Notes under the pieces: generated by a model | Seen by the model: the letters and a program-made list of their open reading frames with translations, nothing else | Told to the model about the DNA's origin: nothing | Database searches by the model: none | Source of the DNA: Plasmopara viticola | Taxonomy: Eukaryota; Oomycota; Peronosporomycetes; Peronosporales; Peronosporaceae | Length of the DNA stretch: 64,000 bases | NCBI GenBank assembly: GCA_001695595.3 | Contig: MBPM02000044.1 | Coordinates: forward strand, 186,001 to 250,000 | Reading direction: 5' to 3' | Made by a program: the position numbers and the translations under genes | In this document: piece after piece, positions 22,801 to 34,974 of the stretch | How positions within the stretch are numbered: the stretch's first letter is position 1 | Layout of the letters: every line of letters starts with the position of its first letter

Positions 22801-25800
22801 AAGTCGTTGTGGAAACTATGGGCAGGTGGGGCACAGCAAGTGAGGTTATCGGCAATCTGATTTTGCTACTGCTGATAGCGATACCGGTGTTGTAGTCAAT
22901 CATGTGGCTGCAGAATAGCTTTGTCTTAATGCATTGGGGACCGCCGACGATTGAAAGCACTTCGCGTGGCCCTTTGGCATGCATAAGCAGCTTGTGAGTT
23001 TGCTGCGATTGACGCTTCCAACCAAAGGTTTGGCCTGATGCCAAGATTTTGTACGAGTTTATCTGAGAACAATTAAATATGTAGTACAAGCCGTAGTCCT
23101 TAAATGTCTCAAAAAGTGAGCATGTATAACTTGCACACAAAACGACTGAAAACCGTATACTTGGAAAGACTGGTTTGGACTAGTGGGCCAAGAAAAGAAT
23201 TCGCTAAATTTTCAATCGTTGATAACCATTTCGACTTATCGTATAACAGTATTTAGGCTAGCTTTCAAGGATGGAAAATGGTTCGCGCCTTATTGAAAAA
23301 AAAAATCTGCTAAATCATGGCTGTTGGCTCCACACCATTAATTTTCTTCACAGGTCGACTTCAAAAAACGGAGAAGCTGTCGCCAGCGCGTACGAGACGC
23401 AATATAGCACCGTTGATGATACTTGAAACAAACCATTGACAGCAATTTTTCATATTGCAAAAAATAACGAGATCAGAGTGTGCCACACAAAATTTGGTAT
23501 TATTACTGTGCTGTTTGACATAGGCTATAAGGCAAAACCACTGACTATATCTGTAGGTAGAAGATAAATATATTCGTGACAAGGACATACAACACTTTGC
23601 ACAGAGGAGGCATGCAGAAAAATGTGCGATCTATTGGCGCGCATCTGTCCACTTTCCCGGTCTCAGCGAGATCACAGTTAGTTTAAGAATGCAAGAAAAG
23701 ACTGATCATTCATTGCAATATCTATGTGCTTTGTTCTCATATTAAGTGCTCATAAACAGCACAGTTTAAATGCGATTGCTGCAGAGATATTAGTCCCCCG
23801 AGCAGAAGAATTAAAAGTCATAACCATTACTATTTGACTTTCTAAATAAATAGTCGGCTTGATTGTAAAGACGATTAGACACGCGGAAAAAAGTTAGTGA
23901 AACAACCTGTCATTATAATAAAGGTTACTTCGGCATCAAAGGCGGCCTCCATAATCTGCAGCCACAACATAATGAGAGCCTGTGACAATAGCTGTGAGGG
24001 CATCTTGGGCGGAAGGCTTGCTTGCCACAAAGCATTTTAGCAAAATCGACTTTGAAAGGGCTACTCAGTGTATCACGGAGGAAAAAGTGTGCTCAACATT
24101 TTCATGTGGGGTAGCGGGTAGCAACTTGAGCTTGACTTCTTTACCTGTGGTGATAAAGTACACTTATGACTCACAATTGTCATCAATTATTTGTGCCTGA
24201 CGAATCCGCTCGTGATGACGTAGGCCAAGGTATAGTTTGGCATTGCGAATGCGCGTTGGCATGCGCTATCAGCTTGTAGACTTGTGTTTGACGTAAATTA
24301 TATCCCGCAGCAATTGGCACCCACCTGACGAACATTTAAACAAGCAAAGTGTATCCATCAAAGATACACGGTATGAACAGACTACAAAGAGCATAAAACC
24401 CAAAAGACACCTCAAACGTTTTGTCAGTTAGTCCTTCATAACGAGTGACGCCTTGAAAATAGCAGATAAGTTCATATTGTGCGCCTTGGGCTGCCGAGGC
24501 TGGAGCAAGACAACTTGCTTAAGATCGTCCATTCGAGTTGGAATTAAGCTCAACCAAACACGTTTGTTGCATCCGGCAATCCGGACCATTTACCTGCCGA
24601 ATTTTTTTTTGACTATATCAGGTACATGTTGGTACTGGCTCCACCAGATTCTTTATTGATTGATCGTACAGGGGCTTTGCAAGACTGGCATTGCCGTCAC
24701 TGTACTTAAACAATTCGTTTGTTAGGCAAAATTATTTCCTCAAACCTGTTAGAGGCGTTAGAACAGGCCAAACCGTAACAAACTTCATCTTTTCGGAGCA
24801 TTTTTGAACCATATGACTGCTTACTGACAGGTGGTGTGGTTTGCCACAAAAATCTCCTCAAGTGGTCTAACTAGGCCTTCAATGCCATTTTATCGCCAGA
24901 AGTGGCATGGAAAAATAGGACAAGTTTTCGTACTCGTCGCTGACTTTCTCTTTTAAAAATATAACATAGTGCTTAGCTCATGCCCACCAAACGTGAGTCG
25001 TCTATGTGCTCACTACACAAAGTCTCATGTCAAAATAGGACGTTTTGCTAAACGAATTGTCTGGATGTACGACTGGGGCGACGAGTTTCATCAATGTCTT
25101 CCGCGGTGATAAAGTATACCGCGATGGTTTGGTATACCGTCGACCGAAGGTAAGCACTTCCGGCGCTATGCTTTGAAAGTTGATGCTCATAATCACAAGC
25201 TCTCAAGCGCGTCTGCAACTTCTAATTATTTGATGACGCGAATGTTAAATTCCCGTGGGACGTATGCAAATACATACTTTAATAACACTTTGTCCATTTC
25301 AATTAAAAGCACGGAAGACAGACGCTTATTCCCCAATGCTCACTTGCGAGCAGTGCGCAAGGGCCTGCGCACGAAGAAGCGTTTTGCTAATGTCATTACC
25401 TGCATTTTCAAAGCAGAAAATAAGCTTTGAAGGGCTTTATCGGAAAATTAAGCGTTTTGGCATATATTCCACAATTGAAGGCGATTGTAATTTGACCTAT
25501 TTTTCTAATCTAGAGCTGAAATGCCTCGAAGAAGTGGCTTGACTTTGTCAATAATTTAAATCAGTATATTGCGCAATAGGCCAAAGCGGTGAAACATTGT
25601 TGTCCAATTTTATTTGAGGATAATACGACAGTGGCCTCAAGCAACCAGGATTGAAAGTGAAGGACCATTTTACTCATAAGAAATAGCGGCTTGCAATAAA
25701 GTAGATTCAAGATTTATCTGCAAGACTTCAAGTCATTTGTGACCTGTACAGATAAGGTGTCATCGCGCACATCGATACAATCGCTTTATGTATCGTAAAG

Positions 25801-28800
25801 TATGATCAAGAGACTCTACTGTGTACATCAGAAATTCGAGGTGAAGTACACGCCAATAACAAAAGATCTGTTTTTCTCTAGTCGCCCAGACTACAAGCTA
25901 ACTTTTACCACAATTCAATTTTGCAGGCGAGTCTAATCCGTGGTAGGTTTGGAATTCACATAAAAGCAGTACTTGTGCTGGTAAATTAGTAAGAGGCAGT
26001 ACATGGTCGAATAAACACTTCTTAATGCGCGTTAGTTCAAACTTCTACACTGGTTTAATAAGTTTGTATCTGGCAGGAAAAGCTACCAAATTAAATAAAT
26101 TTTGCATTCAGCTAAGAAATTATTATATCTCAGACCAATTACAGCTCTTCAGACGGATTGTAATCTGCGTCTCGTTCTTGTTCCAAAAGTAGATTAATTT
26201 AAAGGCTTGAACTTGCGCTTTTTTACAACAAATAGCAACCCCAACTCATCCGTGGTAAAGCCTTTTTTTAGCCGTACCCTGAAGGATGGCAACAAATTTA
26301 TTATAGTATGCCTGTGTATGCACCCGGGGATTGTGAGATTTGTCACCGACAAATAATCGCTAGAGGCGCTTACGAGAATTCTTTGGACCTGACCGTCCGC
26401 TTACGCACTGACGACCTTCGATGGTTTATCACGCTCTAGCATGAAGAGCATTGATTTTGTCGACTAAGTCGGATACGTTCAACATTATATGTTGCTTCGC
26501 AGCACATTCCTTTAATTGAACGGCATCTGAGCTTCGATATTGATCGCCTTTTGCTTATTATTAGCGTGTACGAAAACCTCGTGACACTCGACTCAATAAC
26601 GCAGGACGCTGGCGTAAAAGGCAAAACTTTATATTCTGAGCCCCTATCTTTTCGAACTTCCAACGAAAATTTGTCAACGACGTCGCATTGTATGGTAATT
26701 CATTTTGAAACCTGAATTTAAGTCAGAATCACCAATTACGTGGAAATGCCAAAGGCGAATCTTGCGATACAACGTGACCACCAATCATTGTGTCAAGATA
26801 GTACGTCGAGCCCACATACGTTAGCGATCTATGGTACATTTTACTTTGCAAGAAAATGAGCATACTAGCTTTTAACATGGCGTCAAAATAATAGCGCTTG
26901 ATATATCAGATGTTGATTGATACCGGAGACTTCCTCCGTCTTTTTAATTTCTAAATCTTCCAAGACCGCTTGATTATATAAAATTTAAATCGATCTCTCT
27001 TATTGGCCCAGTAACGAGACTTTAGGCTTTGTCAGAAACCTAATAAAGTAATTTAAGCTCTGTCCTGCAACATAAGAACATATCATCGCCGAAAATTAGA
27101 CTGGGGCGTATCATGCCTTATATCGTACCGGTTTTTCCCACTATAAGAATGTGTAGCTGATCGCTTAAGCCTTTTATTGACATGTCCCTCTAGACCTTCC
27201 CCGCCCCAAAAACCGCACTGAGCTAACCGATCAGCACATATAGAGTTCGACGGACTTAAATGACGTTTTGTGTCGTTTTCGTATTGACATGAGCGTGCAC
27301 TGACGCACCGAAACCAAGTTGCCGTCCAGATAAATATTGTAAACAGCGAAGGTTCCCACCAGCCATAAGTATGTCACTCTACATGCGTCAAAAGTGCAAA
27401 GCTCTGGAGGCTCGACTCTGGTCCTGCTACATTGCGCACAACCTTCATCAGAGGCTATCCAAAGTGAGCTATTGCTCATTTGTTTGCTAAAACACGACAG
27501 TTAAGGGTCATTTTAGTCGCGAATAACGTGATTCAAGGCATTCGTTTCTTGGTATCTAAAGTATCCACGACAAGTGCTTTTTTGTGGGTTCTGTGTCACC
27601 TGTCCACGTGAATGTCATGACCTCGCTTGCAATGCCTTGTACTATAGTCATACAAATTGATTATTTGAGAAAAAAGTTATTTGGATTATAACATGTCATT
27701 TTCATGTGCTTTGACAAGACCTCCTCCTGGTCACCTTAGTCGAAGCCAAATACGCTGTTTGCGGCATGTAGTGAGTGATGTGTATTAATGGGCACTTGTG
27801 CGCCACCCTATGCGCTTTCGAATATACTGCTCTGGCTCAGGGCCGACCATCCCTCATTCAACGTACAGCAGCAAACATTAGCGGCTCTCATGTCTAACTC
27901 TATGAGCCTCCCATAATCGTGCACATGCGTGTTTACCTCAGCCTTAAATGTCATTTTACTAATCTCTTGAAAGCGTTTAACGAGAACGATACGTTTTGCT
28001 TGGCTCTAGCCCCTGATTAAAAATTGTGATGGCTACTGTCTTCGTAACGGGTGTCGAAAGCAGAGATCGTAATTTCAAAAAAGTCGACCAACTCGTCATA
28101 GTGACTCGTCAGGGATCTCGATCTCATGCAATCTATAGCCGATTAAAATAAAGGACTTACATAAGCTAAACTTTTAAGCGCACCTGGTAGGAACGCTGCC
28201 CCGATTTAGGTATCGCGCGTCAGTGCCTGTTCGCGTGTCTACCTGCCAAGCTTTAAGACGGCCAGAACACTTTTTGTTGCTCATTTGCAACAAAAAAAAC
28301 TTCATGACCTTTCTGACCTCTCTGTTCTCCCATACGAAACACACTTCACACTTCCCATGAACGGTTTCGGCAAGGCATCCGCCTGTAAAGCTGTCTCCAC
28401 CATTGCACCGACTCCGTCATCAATTGTTGAACATGCTGCGCTTATTGGGGCAGAAGGCCTTGAAAAGCAATTGATTGCGCTAAGTCCTTGTTACGTAAAT
28501 GTTGCATTTTCTCGGGCCCAACAGGAATGACTGCTTTTTAGCATGTGAGCGCACCATTCTAGGGGTTAATTATATACAAGTGCTACTAAATGCAAAGGGT
28601 TGCCGTAGCTCTTCTCTAACAGAACACATCCCAGATATTTGTTCTACTCTTAGAATCAATCAATACAAGGTGTCAATCTGCCTGACTTCGACAAATCTTA
28701 CAAAGCGATTAGGTAGAATCTCCAATGCTCTAGAATTACCATCGACCGTAAAGAACTAATGGTCTATCTTAATGTCTCGGTTTCCATCTTGTGTGACCAC

Positions 28801-29052
28801 ACCGGTTTCGTGCAACCTGGTAACCTTTTTCTAGCACGTCGCTCAGATGTCTTGGCGAGTACACGAAAATAGAGGAACCATGTAAAGATCCTGTCTTAGG
28901 GTTATACCACTGTTAAATTCGCTGGGTACGCCATGCGGTCGAGAAAAATGCGTGCGATCATCGTAAATTACGTAAATTAAGGGCAGAGCTTTTCGCTTAT
29001 TGGCTCAAAAGCAATACGAACTACAAAGACCGTAAAATTGTCTCGAATTGCG
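19840..29052. other. 9.2-kb gene-poor, AT-rich region
   Basis: Apart from the NadB promoter region at its left edge I see no supportable gene. The longest frames (20086-20337, 22790-23140, 25255-25542) lack family motifs, and many other ATG-less frames are short. A stretch at 22040-22370 (plus) has a faint retroelement-protease feel (a hydrophobic FLVMDLI segment) but is too weak to call. No tRNA, CRISPR-type array or long tandem repeat was noticed. Confidence 0.5.
20060..20076 (-). promoter_or_regulatory. Possible oomycete Inr/FPR core promoter for the aspartate oxidase gene
   Basis: The minus strand reads CTATTACGCAATTTGCC, matching 15 of 17 positions of the oomycete consensus YCAYTYYNCAWTTTNYY, with the CAWTTTNYY half perfect. 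It lies about 220 nt before the ATG, farther than the usual tens of bases. Confidence 0.4.
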
Positions 29053-29952
29053 ATGGGAACATTCTCGCAAGTGGCGCTGCTCGCGTTGCTCGTCGTTGGC
29101 GCCATCATAGGCGTCTACCTGTTTTTCCAGAGTGCCCCTGAAGCCGTATTGTATGTTGCTATTGTTTTGGCCTTGGATCTAGCCGCACGTACTCAACGCT
29201 AACCTGTCACATCTTTTATGTATAATTGTTCAAATTCTAGCACAGAGTGCGAGACGATATCCATACCCTATGTCATTCGCGGCGTTTTACCTACGTGGTT
29301 AAATGGGCGAAATGATAAGATGGGCACTGTGCAAGGGCTCTGGCAGTGCGCCAGTCAGTATCGCGAACTCCACTCGACCTTCGTACTTGCAAGTTTCTGT
29401 ATCGTGTATGTTACGCTACAAACTTTTGCGATTCCGGGCCCCATCGTCCTAAGCATCCTGTCCGGAGCCATGTATCCCTTTTTTCAAGCCCAAATATTGG
29501 TAGCTTTCTGCGCCACGACGGGTGCCTCGTTATGCTTTATGCTGTCCTACTTCTTGGGCCGCGGAGTCTTCAGTAAAGTGCTGGCTGGGATGATCCGACG
29601 CTTCAAGGAAAAGATCGCCCAAAACCAGAGTAATCTCTTTTACTACTTGTTGTTTCTCCGACTAACGCCTTTGCTACCAAATTGGTTTGTAAACATTGCT
29701 TGCCCCCTCGTGGGTGTCCCGTTCAAGTATTTCTTCTTGGCCACGCTGATCGGATTAGTCCCAGCCAATTTTTTGCATATTTCGACGGGCGCGACTCTTA
29801 ACAGTGCTGCCGAAGCTTCAAGTGGAAGCAATGTAATCAGTTTTGCTGTGCTCTTCTTGTTGCAGTTCGTTGCTCTTTTGCCCACGCTATTTAAGGGCAA
29901 GATTGAAAAGTTTGAGCAAGAAGCTTTTGAAAAGAGCACGAAGACCAAGTAA
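29053..29952 (+). CDS. TMEM41B-like VTT-domain (DedA/SNARE-associated) ER membrane protein
   Basis: Two exons: 29053-29150 and 29241-29952. The 90-nt intron has a consensus GTATGT donor and a TTCTAG acceptor, and the junction codon becomes TTC. The product is 269 aa. Exon 1 supplies the first membrane helix (VALLALLVVGAIIGVYLFF), which is missing if the ATG at 29218 is used, and this is why I prefer the spliced model. The VTT core follows: VTLQTFAIPGPIVLSILSGA, YPFFQAQ, then a Gly-rich re-entrant GASLCFMLSYFLGRG and FLRLTPLLPNWFVNIACPLV, then GVPFKYFFLATLIGLVPANF. These match TMEM41B and related proteins, which are ER phospholipid scramblases involved in lipid mobilisation and autophagosome formation. 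Related VTT proteins include VMP1 and bacterial DedA. The length matches TMEM41B. Confidence 0.9.
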
Positions 29953-30773
29953 AGGGTGTGGCAGATTGAACTTGCGTGTGCTACATTGAGAATGTCGAAC
30001 GTATTAAAACAGCCAATACAGTTGCTCTGTTCAACCTCAAGTTCCTGACGCAAGTTCTATGGCGTTCCCACCGGATGCTTGGTGGTGTTTTTACATACAA
30101 ATGCGCGGTTTAGTGGCTCCCGATTTGTCAATAATTAATCTAGAACGTTTTTGACAAGTAATATCGTCAAGTAGTCATGGAATTCTAGTAGTCATTTATC
30201 TACCACCTCATTCTCTCCTTCTTTGTACAACGCTGTGCTGAACTTCCAATCCTACCAACAGATTCGTCAATTAATTGGTTCTTGCTTTGAAACCAAGTCA
30301 ACGCCGATTTCTCGGCAGCAATGGCAAAAGACCGTCGATGTCGGTAACGTCTTTGCCGTCATTTTTCTTGCTATTGCTTGTAGAGGCGGTTCATACCGAC
30401 CAACCGGGTATCCAAAGTCTCGACAGATAATTGCGCTTCTGGTGTTCGCAATGCCATGTTTTGAGGTCTAGTCAGGATCGTTGTAAGCCTGGTGGTTGGG
30501 GCTGATTCGAGCAAGAATAACGGGATACATGCTGCTCAGTAAGATTTCGCCAAAATTGATATGTATGCTTGATAGGAATCATGAGTCATCCAATTACTCC
30601 CTTCACGAAGACAGCACATTTCTGCTAAATGGATTAGAGCAGCCATCAATAAATTCAGCTCAGAAGAAATTACAGCTGCTGTGTGCATAAAAGACTTCAT
30701 TCTAATACTGTTGTTTGATTGGGGTTCTTTTTCTAATGATGAGCCATGTCAGCCGCAATGCACGAATTACTCG
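29953..30773. other. Intergenic between TMEM41B-like and PX-RING genes
   Basis: 820 bp with no recognised gene. An 82-codon plus-strand frame at 30223-30471 lacks an ATG context or motif that would support it. Confidence 0.45.
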
Positions 30774-30790
30774 TCACTTCTCAATTTTCC
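30774..30790 (+). promoter_or_regulatory. Oomycete Inr/FPR core promoter of the PX-RING gene
   Basis: TCACTTCTCAATTTTCC matches all 17 positions of the oomycete core promoter consensus YCAYTYYNCAWTTTNYY. Transcription would start inside it, about 70 nt before the ATG at 30846. The open frame that runs upstream to 30681 begins at GTG and lies across this site, so this element decides the start. Confidence 0.75.
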
Positions 30791-30845
30791 GCCTCGATCC
30801 GAAACAACCGCGCCAAGTACACCGCTGTACGATATCTTTGTCACG

Positions 30846-31694
30846 ATGCCATCCCGATCTTCCGTTCTCGCTAGCTTTAATCCGAGCACCACGTCGTCCC
30901 TGCTGACCAACGACAACTTGGACGGTCCGTCGCGCCGCCTGCTTAAGGCGCGCAGCCACAGTATGGACAAAATTGAAATTCACACCAAAACGATGACCAC
31001 CGTTCTAATGTGCGAGACGATGAGGTTCACTGTATACAAGTTACAAATTCGCAGCACCGCGTGCTTCGCAAGCACTGGCGAGTCGACTCTTATCAAGCGC
31101 TATTCAGAGTTCTTTAGCTTCCGCCAAAGGCTACTTCAGCTGTTTAAAAAGTGGAACATGCAGTTCAAGTGCGATAATGAACGGCTGCAATGCAAAGAGT
31201 ACGCTTTGGCCTCGGTTCTATTAATGCCGGCATTGCGGACGCCCACATTTCCACGCAAGCACATGCGCTGTGACACTATCACAATCATCAAGGAACGGCG
31301 CACAAAGCTGCAGCAGTTCGTGCGTACGATACTGGATGTGTACACGGATATCTCTTTAATTCTTTATGACCCACATTTATGCAATTCCCCTGTTTTCTTA
31401 ATTCTCAACGAATTTTTAGAGGTAGTGGAAGAGTTTATGGGTATCTCTTCACAGCAGAAAGCGATCAATCGTCGCCAAACTGCTGCCGTGCTGGCTTTGG
31501 AAGATGTCGACACAAGTACATTGAAGTGCCAGGATTGCAATTGCTCCATCTGTCTGAGCGATGAAGACCCAGAGATGCAAGACAGATTGGTTAAGCTTCC
31601 GTGTTCCCACCACTTCCATGAAGATTGCGTCATCAATTGGTTTAACACCAGCCCCACCTGTCCATTGTGTCGACAACTTGCGCTCACAGACTAG
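30846..31694 (+). CDS. PX-domain and RING-H2 protein (putative phosphoinositide-targeted E3 ubiquitin ligase)
   Basis: 282 aa, intronless. A Ser-rich N-terminus is followed by a PX domain (about residues 45-190), recognisable by TVYKLQIRS at the first strand and the LIKRYSEFFSFRQRL segment, whose Arg-Tyr pair contacts the 3-phosphate of PI3P in family members. A C-terminal RING-H2 finger begins CSICLSDE and continues VKLPCSHHFHEDCVINWF to CPLC. The ligands are C-x2-C, C-x-H-x2-H-x2-C and C-x2-C, all present. PX plus RING in one polypeptide suggests a ligase recruited to endosomal or other PI3P membranes. The substrate is unknown. The first in-frame ATG at 30846 sits about 70 nt behind a perfect oomycete core promoter. 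The gene converges with its downstream neighbour, with 98 bp between stop codons. Confidence 0.85.
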   Translation: MPSRSSVLASFNPSTTSSLLTNDNLDGPSRRLLKARSHSMDKIEIHTKTMTTVLMCETMRFTVYKLQIRSTACFASTGESTLIKRYSEFFSFRQRLLQLFKKWNMQFKCDNERLQCKEYALASVLLMPALRTPTFPRKHMRCDTITIIKERRTKLQQFVRTILDVYTDISLILYDPHLCNSPVFLILNEFLEVVEEFMGISSQQKAINRRQTAAVLALEDVDTSTLKCQDCNCSICLSDEDPEMQDRLVKLPCSHHFHEDCVINWFNTSPTCPLCRQLALTD

Positions 31695-31792
31695 ACTAGT
31701 GGTGGTCACAGTTCATGCATAAATAAGCAAACACATTTATTTTATCATTAATCTAAAATGACTTTTGCGAGAGACTATTTTTTGTAAATGAT

Positions 31793-34523
31793 TCAGTCAT
31801 TTAGCATATTTTTCAAAATGCATCGATTCTGTGATGACACAGTTTCCGGGCTAAATGTGCATTCCAGTCGTTCTTTAGCGTATATTTCCTCCCGTACTTT
31901 AAGTCTTCGTCGAACCGTCTGCTTACTTGTTTTAGAAAGGTTGAATGGCTTTGGCACCGTATAGGTACGCGGTTCGTACGACGTGTTTGGGGCAAATAAC
32001 TTCTGCTCTCGCTGCTTTTGCTCTGTTTGCTGTTTGCGAGCGAGTTCTCGCAGCTCAAGAAAGCGCCCAAGGCCGCGAACAATAATTGGCTTCTAACGCA
32101 ATTGCGTATAATGTGTGAGTATACAGAACATCATTGTGAATAAAACCATATTGCATTACCTCTTCAGAAGTGTTGTCTTGAGGTGGAGGAGATTTTAATG
32201 ACTTACCTTGCCGCCTTGGCTTTTGTAGGTTCGGCTGGAACGTACATTCAATCAATTCCTTGAGCTCCTGAGCGTTTCTCTTTGCTTTAATCACGTCAGC
32301 TTTTTTCTGACGCTCCGCTTCGATGAGGTGAAGAAGATCTCCAGATTGCCATTCCAGCTTTCTTGTTTGCGGCTCTCGGCTGCACAACTTCCTTGCGCTT
32401 GAGCTGCCAGTATGATACTTAGAAGCAACCAGCTTTGGCCGAAAAGTGCATTCCGCTTTACTTGCTTCCTCCATTTCAAGCGCAATACGCGAACGAAAGC
32501 GTTTGTTGGCGAAATACTGTCTTAGTGCAACTCTAGATGCCGGTGAATCACCGGCTCTTCGTGATTCACCCTTTGATTTGAGCAAGACCGATTGAATGTC
32601 AAGGACAGGGTGTGAGAGCTCGTCGAGGGTTGATGATCTACCTAAAGCCTTCGAAACGGAATTGATTTTAGGTTTAAAGGTGCACTGTGCATACTGTGCC
32701 TCTCGAATACGCTGCCTTTTAAGCTCGACTTCTCGTCGATCATTGTATGTTAATCGATATAGCTGCTGTCGATTACTTTCGGTGCATCGATCAGGTCTCA
32801 ATTGCCTCAATATGCCATCCGCATTTCCAATATCTGGCTTAAATGTCAGCTTCTCTCCTTTAGCATGAATCATATCACTAACACCTTCAAGTGCCTGCAG
32901 CTTTTCTTGATCGCGCGACTGAAAGTATTGCTGACGCGCAACAAAGTCCATCTTGAACTCGGGCTTTTGCTCAACAATTCTCTTTGAAGTCTCACTAATT
33001 TGTGATGCAAACGGCTGCTCATTTACCATATCGAAATATTCCTGAGTTGCAGTTTTTCTCTCTGCCATTGCATCGGCATCAATTACGAGACGATCTGTCA
33101 CATGAAGGACGGTAGCTTCCTCATCTCTGTTCTCACTGAAAGCCTTTACCTGTCTTCCAGTTAGCTTGTTTGCTGCGATTTCTTTACTCTTGGGGTTGAT
33201 GGTAGGGGTAAATAATAAAAGGCCGCATTCTTTTCGTTCTTGCTGTTCACGAATATGCTCAAGGGATTCAGCCTTTATACTCAAATTTTTCGTTAGCTGA
33301 ATGAGCAGATACAAAAATCATTCCCTTCGTACCTTTGCGCGCTGGAGATCGTAAATTCGGTGGTGAATCGGTTTGTAGTCTACCGAACTGATCAGCGTTT
33401 TTGAAATGGGGTTAATCTTAGGCTTGAATGTGCAATTTTGTAGATTTTGAGCTTCAAGTGCCTTTCGAGCTTGCTCCCGCAAATCGTAGCGCGCTGTTCC
33501 ATCCAAATGCAATCTTTGAATCACACTTTGCTTTTCATTGTCTCTGTCCATTACATCCTTTGCCGGTGTCAGATTTTCTTGGCGGGGACTGAGAGTGAGC
33601 CATTGAAAGTTAGTTGTGGCTAAGCGATTGGCCGAACGGGCTTGGCCGTAATTACCCATGGATCGAGGTAGTTTATAAACGCTCGGATGAAACGTGCACT
33701 CACGAAGTTGCTCCATCTCACATTCAATTCGTTGTTTTTCGCGTTCTGCAAAAAACTCATTTCGTGGTTGCGCTAAAACATTTATTCGATTCGTAACCTT
33801 TTTCGCGATCGCTTGGCGCTGATTGATGTGCACTTTATCTTTCATCCGCGCAACGCGGAATTTTTGGTCGTCTGTAGGCTCGTTTATCGTGTCATCAAAA
33901 CGGCCGTTCTCGCCAAACGAGCTTGAGATAGCTTCACCGTGTACCCGATCTTGACTCCCTCGCCGCAGTAAGCCTTCCGAAGATATAGACGATGTTAGCT
34001 CGTCTACTTCGAGCTTGCTGGGCAGTAATAGTGACGAATTTATCTGAGTCAGCAAGCTTTTTTGAGACAAAATCGCTTTTTGCTGTGTGTCGTCCCATTC
34101 AAAGGTGTGATCAAATTCCGACAGGTGTCCGGTATCATCAGCTGTCGGATTATTCAAGATATCTGACGCAAAGTAGATGCCGTCGTGGTTAAGCTCTGCG
34201 CTTGGTATTAAAACGCTTGCTTCATCCTGAACGATCTCATCACATTTGTACATTAGGTGACCATGGGTTTCTCTAGAACGGTTGTCGTCTGCTCCACCAG
34301 ACTTCGAGCTCACTCTCAGCATTCTGTCATCAAGCATCGCTTTGATAAGTTGATAGCGCTCTTCTGGTGTCTTGTACATTCCCGCGTCTGACGCTGCCCT
34401 AATCCGACTTTGCTGACCAGCTGCATTCCTAATTGTGGGAGCATCACGACGATTTCGCTGAGCAGAATGGCGCTCACACGACAATTTGGCCAAAATCTCA
34501 CGTCGGCGCTCTTCCTGCATCAT
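31793..34523 (-). CDS. 875-aa protein with eight CTFxPxI-type repeats, function unknown
   Basis: Three exons: 34523-33333, 33296-32160 and 32092-31793. They are joined in phase 0 by introns of 36 and 67 nt. The defining feature is a repeated acidic/aromatic unit, usually preceded by Glu/Arg-rich helix: LRECTFHPSVYK, LQNCTFKPKINPISK, LLLFTPTINPKSKEI, KLTFKPDIGN, YAQCTFKPKINSVSK, KAECTFRPKLVASK, LIECTFQPNLQKPR and, at the C-terminus, LECTFSPETVSS. Between the units lie long charged helical segments (for example RQYFANKRFRSRIALEMEEA) that look like coiled coil. There is no signal peptide or membrane segment. I recall similar motif arrays in large cytoskeletal or ciliary proteins of protists but cannot verify that, so no function is assigned. 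It converges with PX-RING and is divergent from the coiled-coil gene at 34975. Confidence 0.85.
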
Positions 34524-34655
34524 AAAGCGCTGTCAAAATTCATCATCGCATGAGCCATAGTAATACGACTTTAGATTATACCGAAAGAATTGGTCGCGTA
34601 TGCAATTTCCATCGAAAATTCGAGCTGTCTAGAAGTAGCAAGTAAGCAAATAACC

Positions 34656-34832
34656 TTAATGCAAGTCTCTGTTGAGTTTTAAGTAGAGCGCACCGCGCTT
34701 TTGCCCCGTGATGTCATTCTTTTTTGCTAAAGGGTGCCCAGCGCTCGCAGCAAGGTAAGTTTCCGCACTGAAAAGCTCCCTCTCGACCTGCGCAAAGCTT
34801 AAAGCCCCATGCGTCTCGTCAACGTTCGCCAT
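34656..34832 (-). CDS. Doubtful 58-aa ORF in the divergent intergenic space
   Basis: ATG-started frame beginning MANVDETHGALSFAQVEREL and ending LYLKLNRDLH. The composition looks protein-like, so I tested whether it could be a 5' exon of the repeat-protein gene. No donor and acceptor pair keeps the frame into the exon starting at 34523. It may be a small gene, a leader ORF or chance. Confidence 0.2.
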   Translation of the reverse strand: MANVDETHGALSFAQVERELFSAETYLAASAGHPLAKKNDITGQKRGALYLKLNRDLH

Positions 34833-34918
34833 TCTTCTATTCAATCAAGGGTCGGCTGTTGAAACCTCAAAGTTGAAGAAAGATCATCATTCTTGACCCA
34901 AAAGTTGAAGTTGCAGCC

Positions 34919-34935
34919 TCATTCCGCATCTTACG
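34919..34935 (+). promoter_or_regulatory. Oomycete Inr/FPR-like core promoter of the coiled-coil gene
   Basis: TCATTCCGCATCTTACG matches 15 of 17 positions of YCAYTYYNCAWTTTNYY and lies 56 nt before the ATG at 34975, a typical distance. Confidence 0.6.
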
Positions 34936-34974
34936 CCCGAAGTGAAATTGTTGCGGTAGAATTGATCAGGAGCG

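Noticed and set aside
30681..30845. Extension of the PX-RING frame to 30681
   Set aside because: It starts with GTG and contains the core promoter. The first ATG is at 30846.
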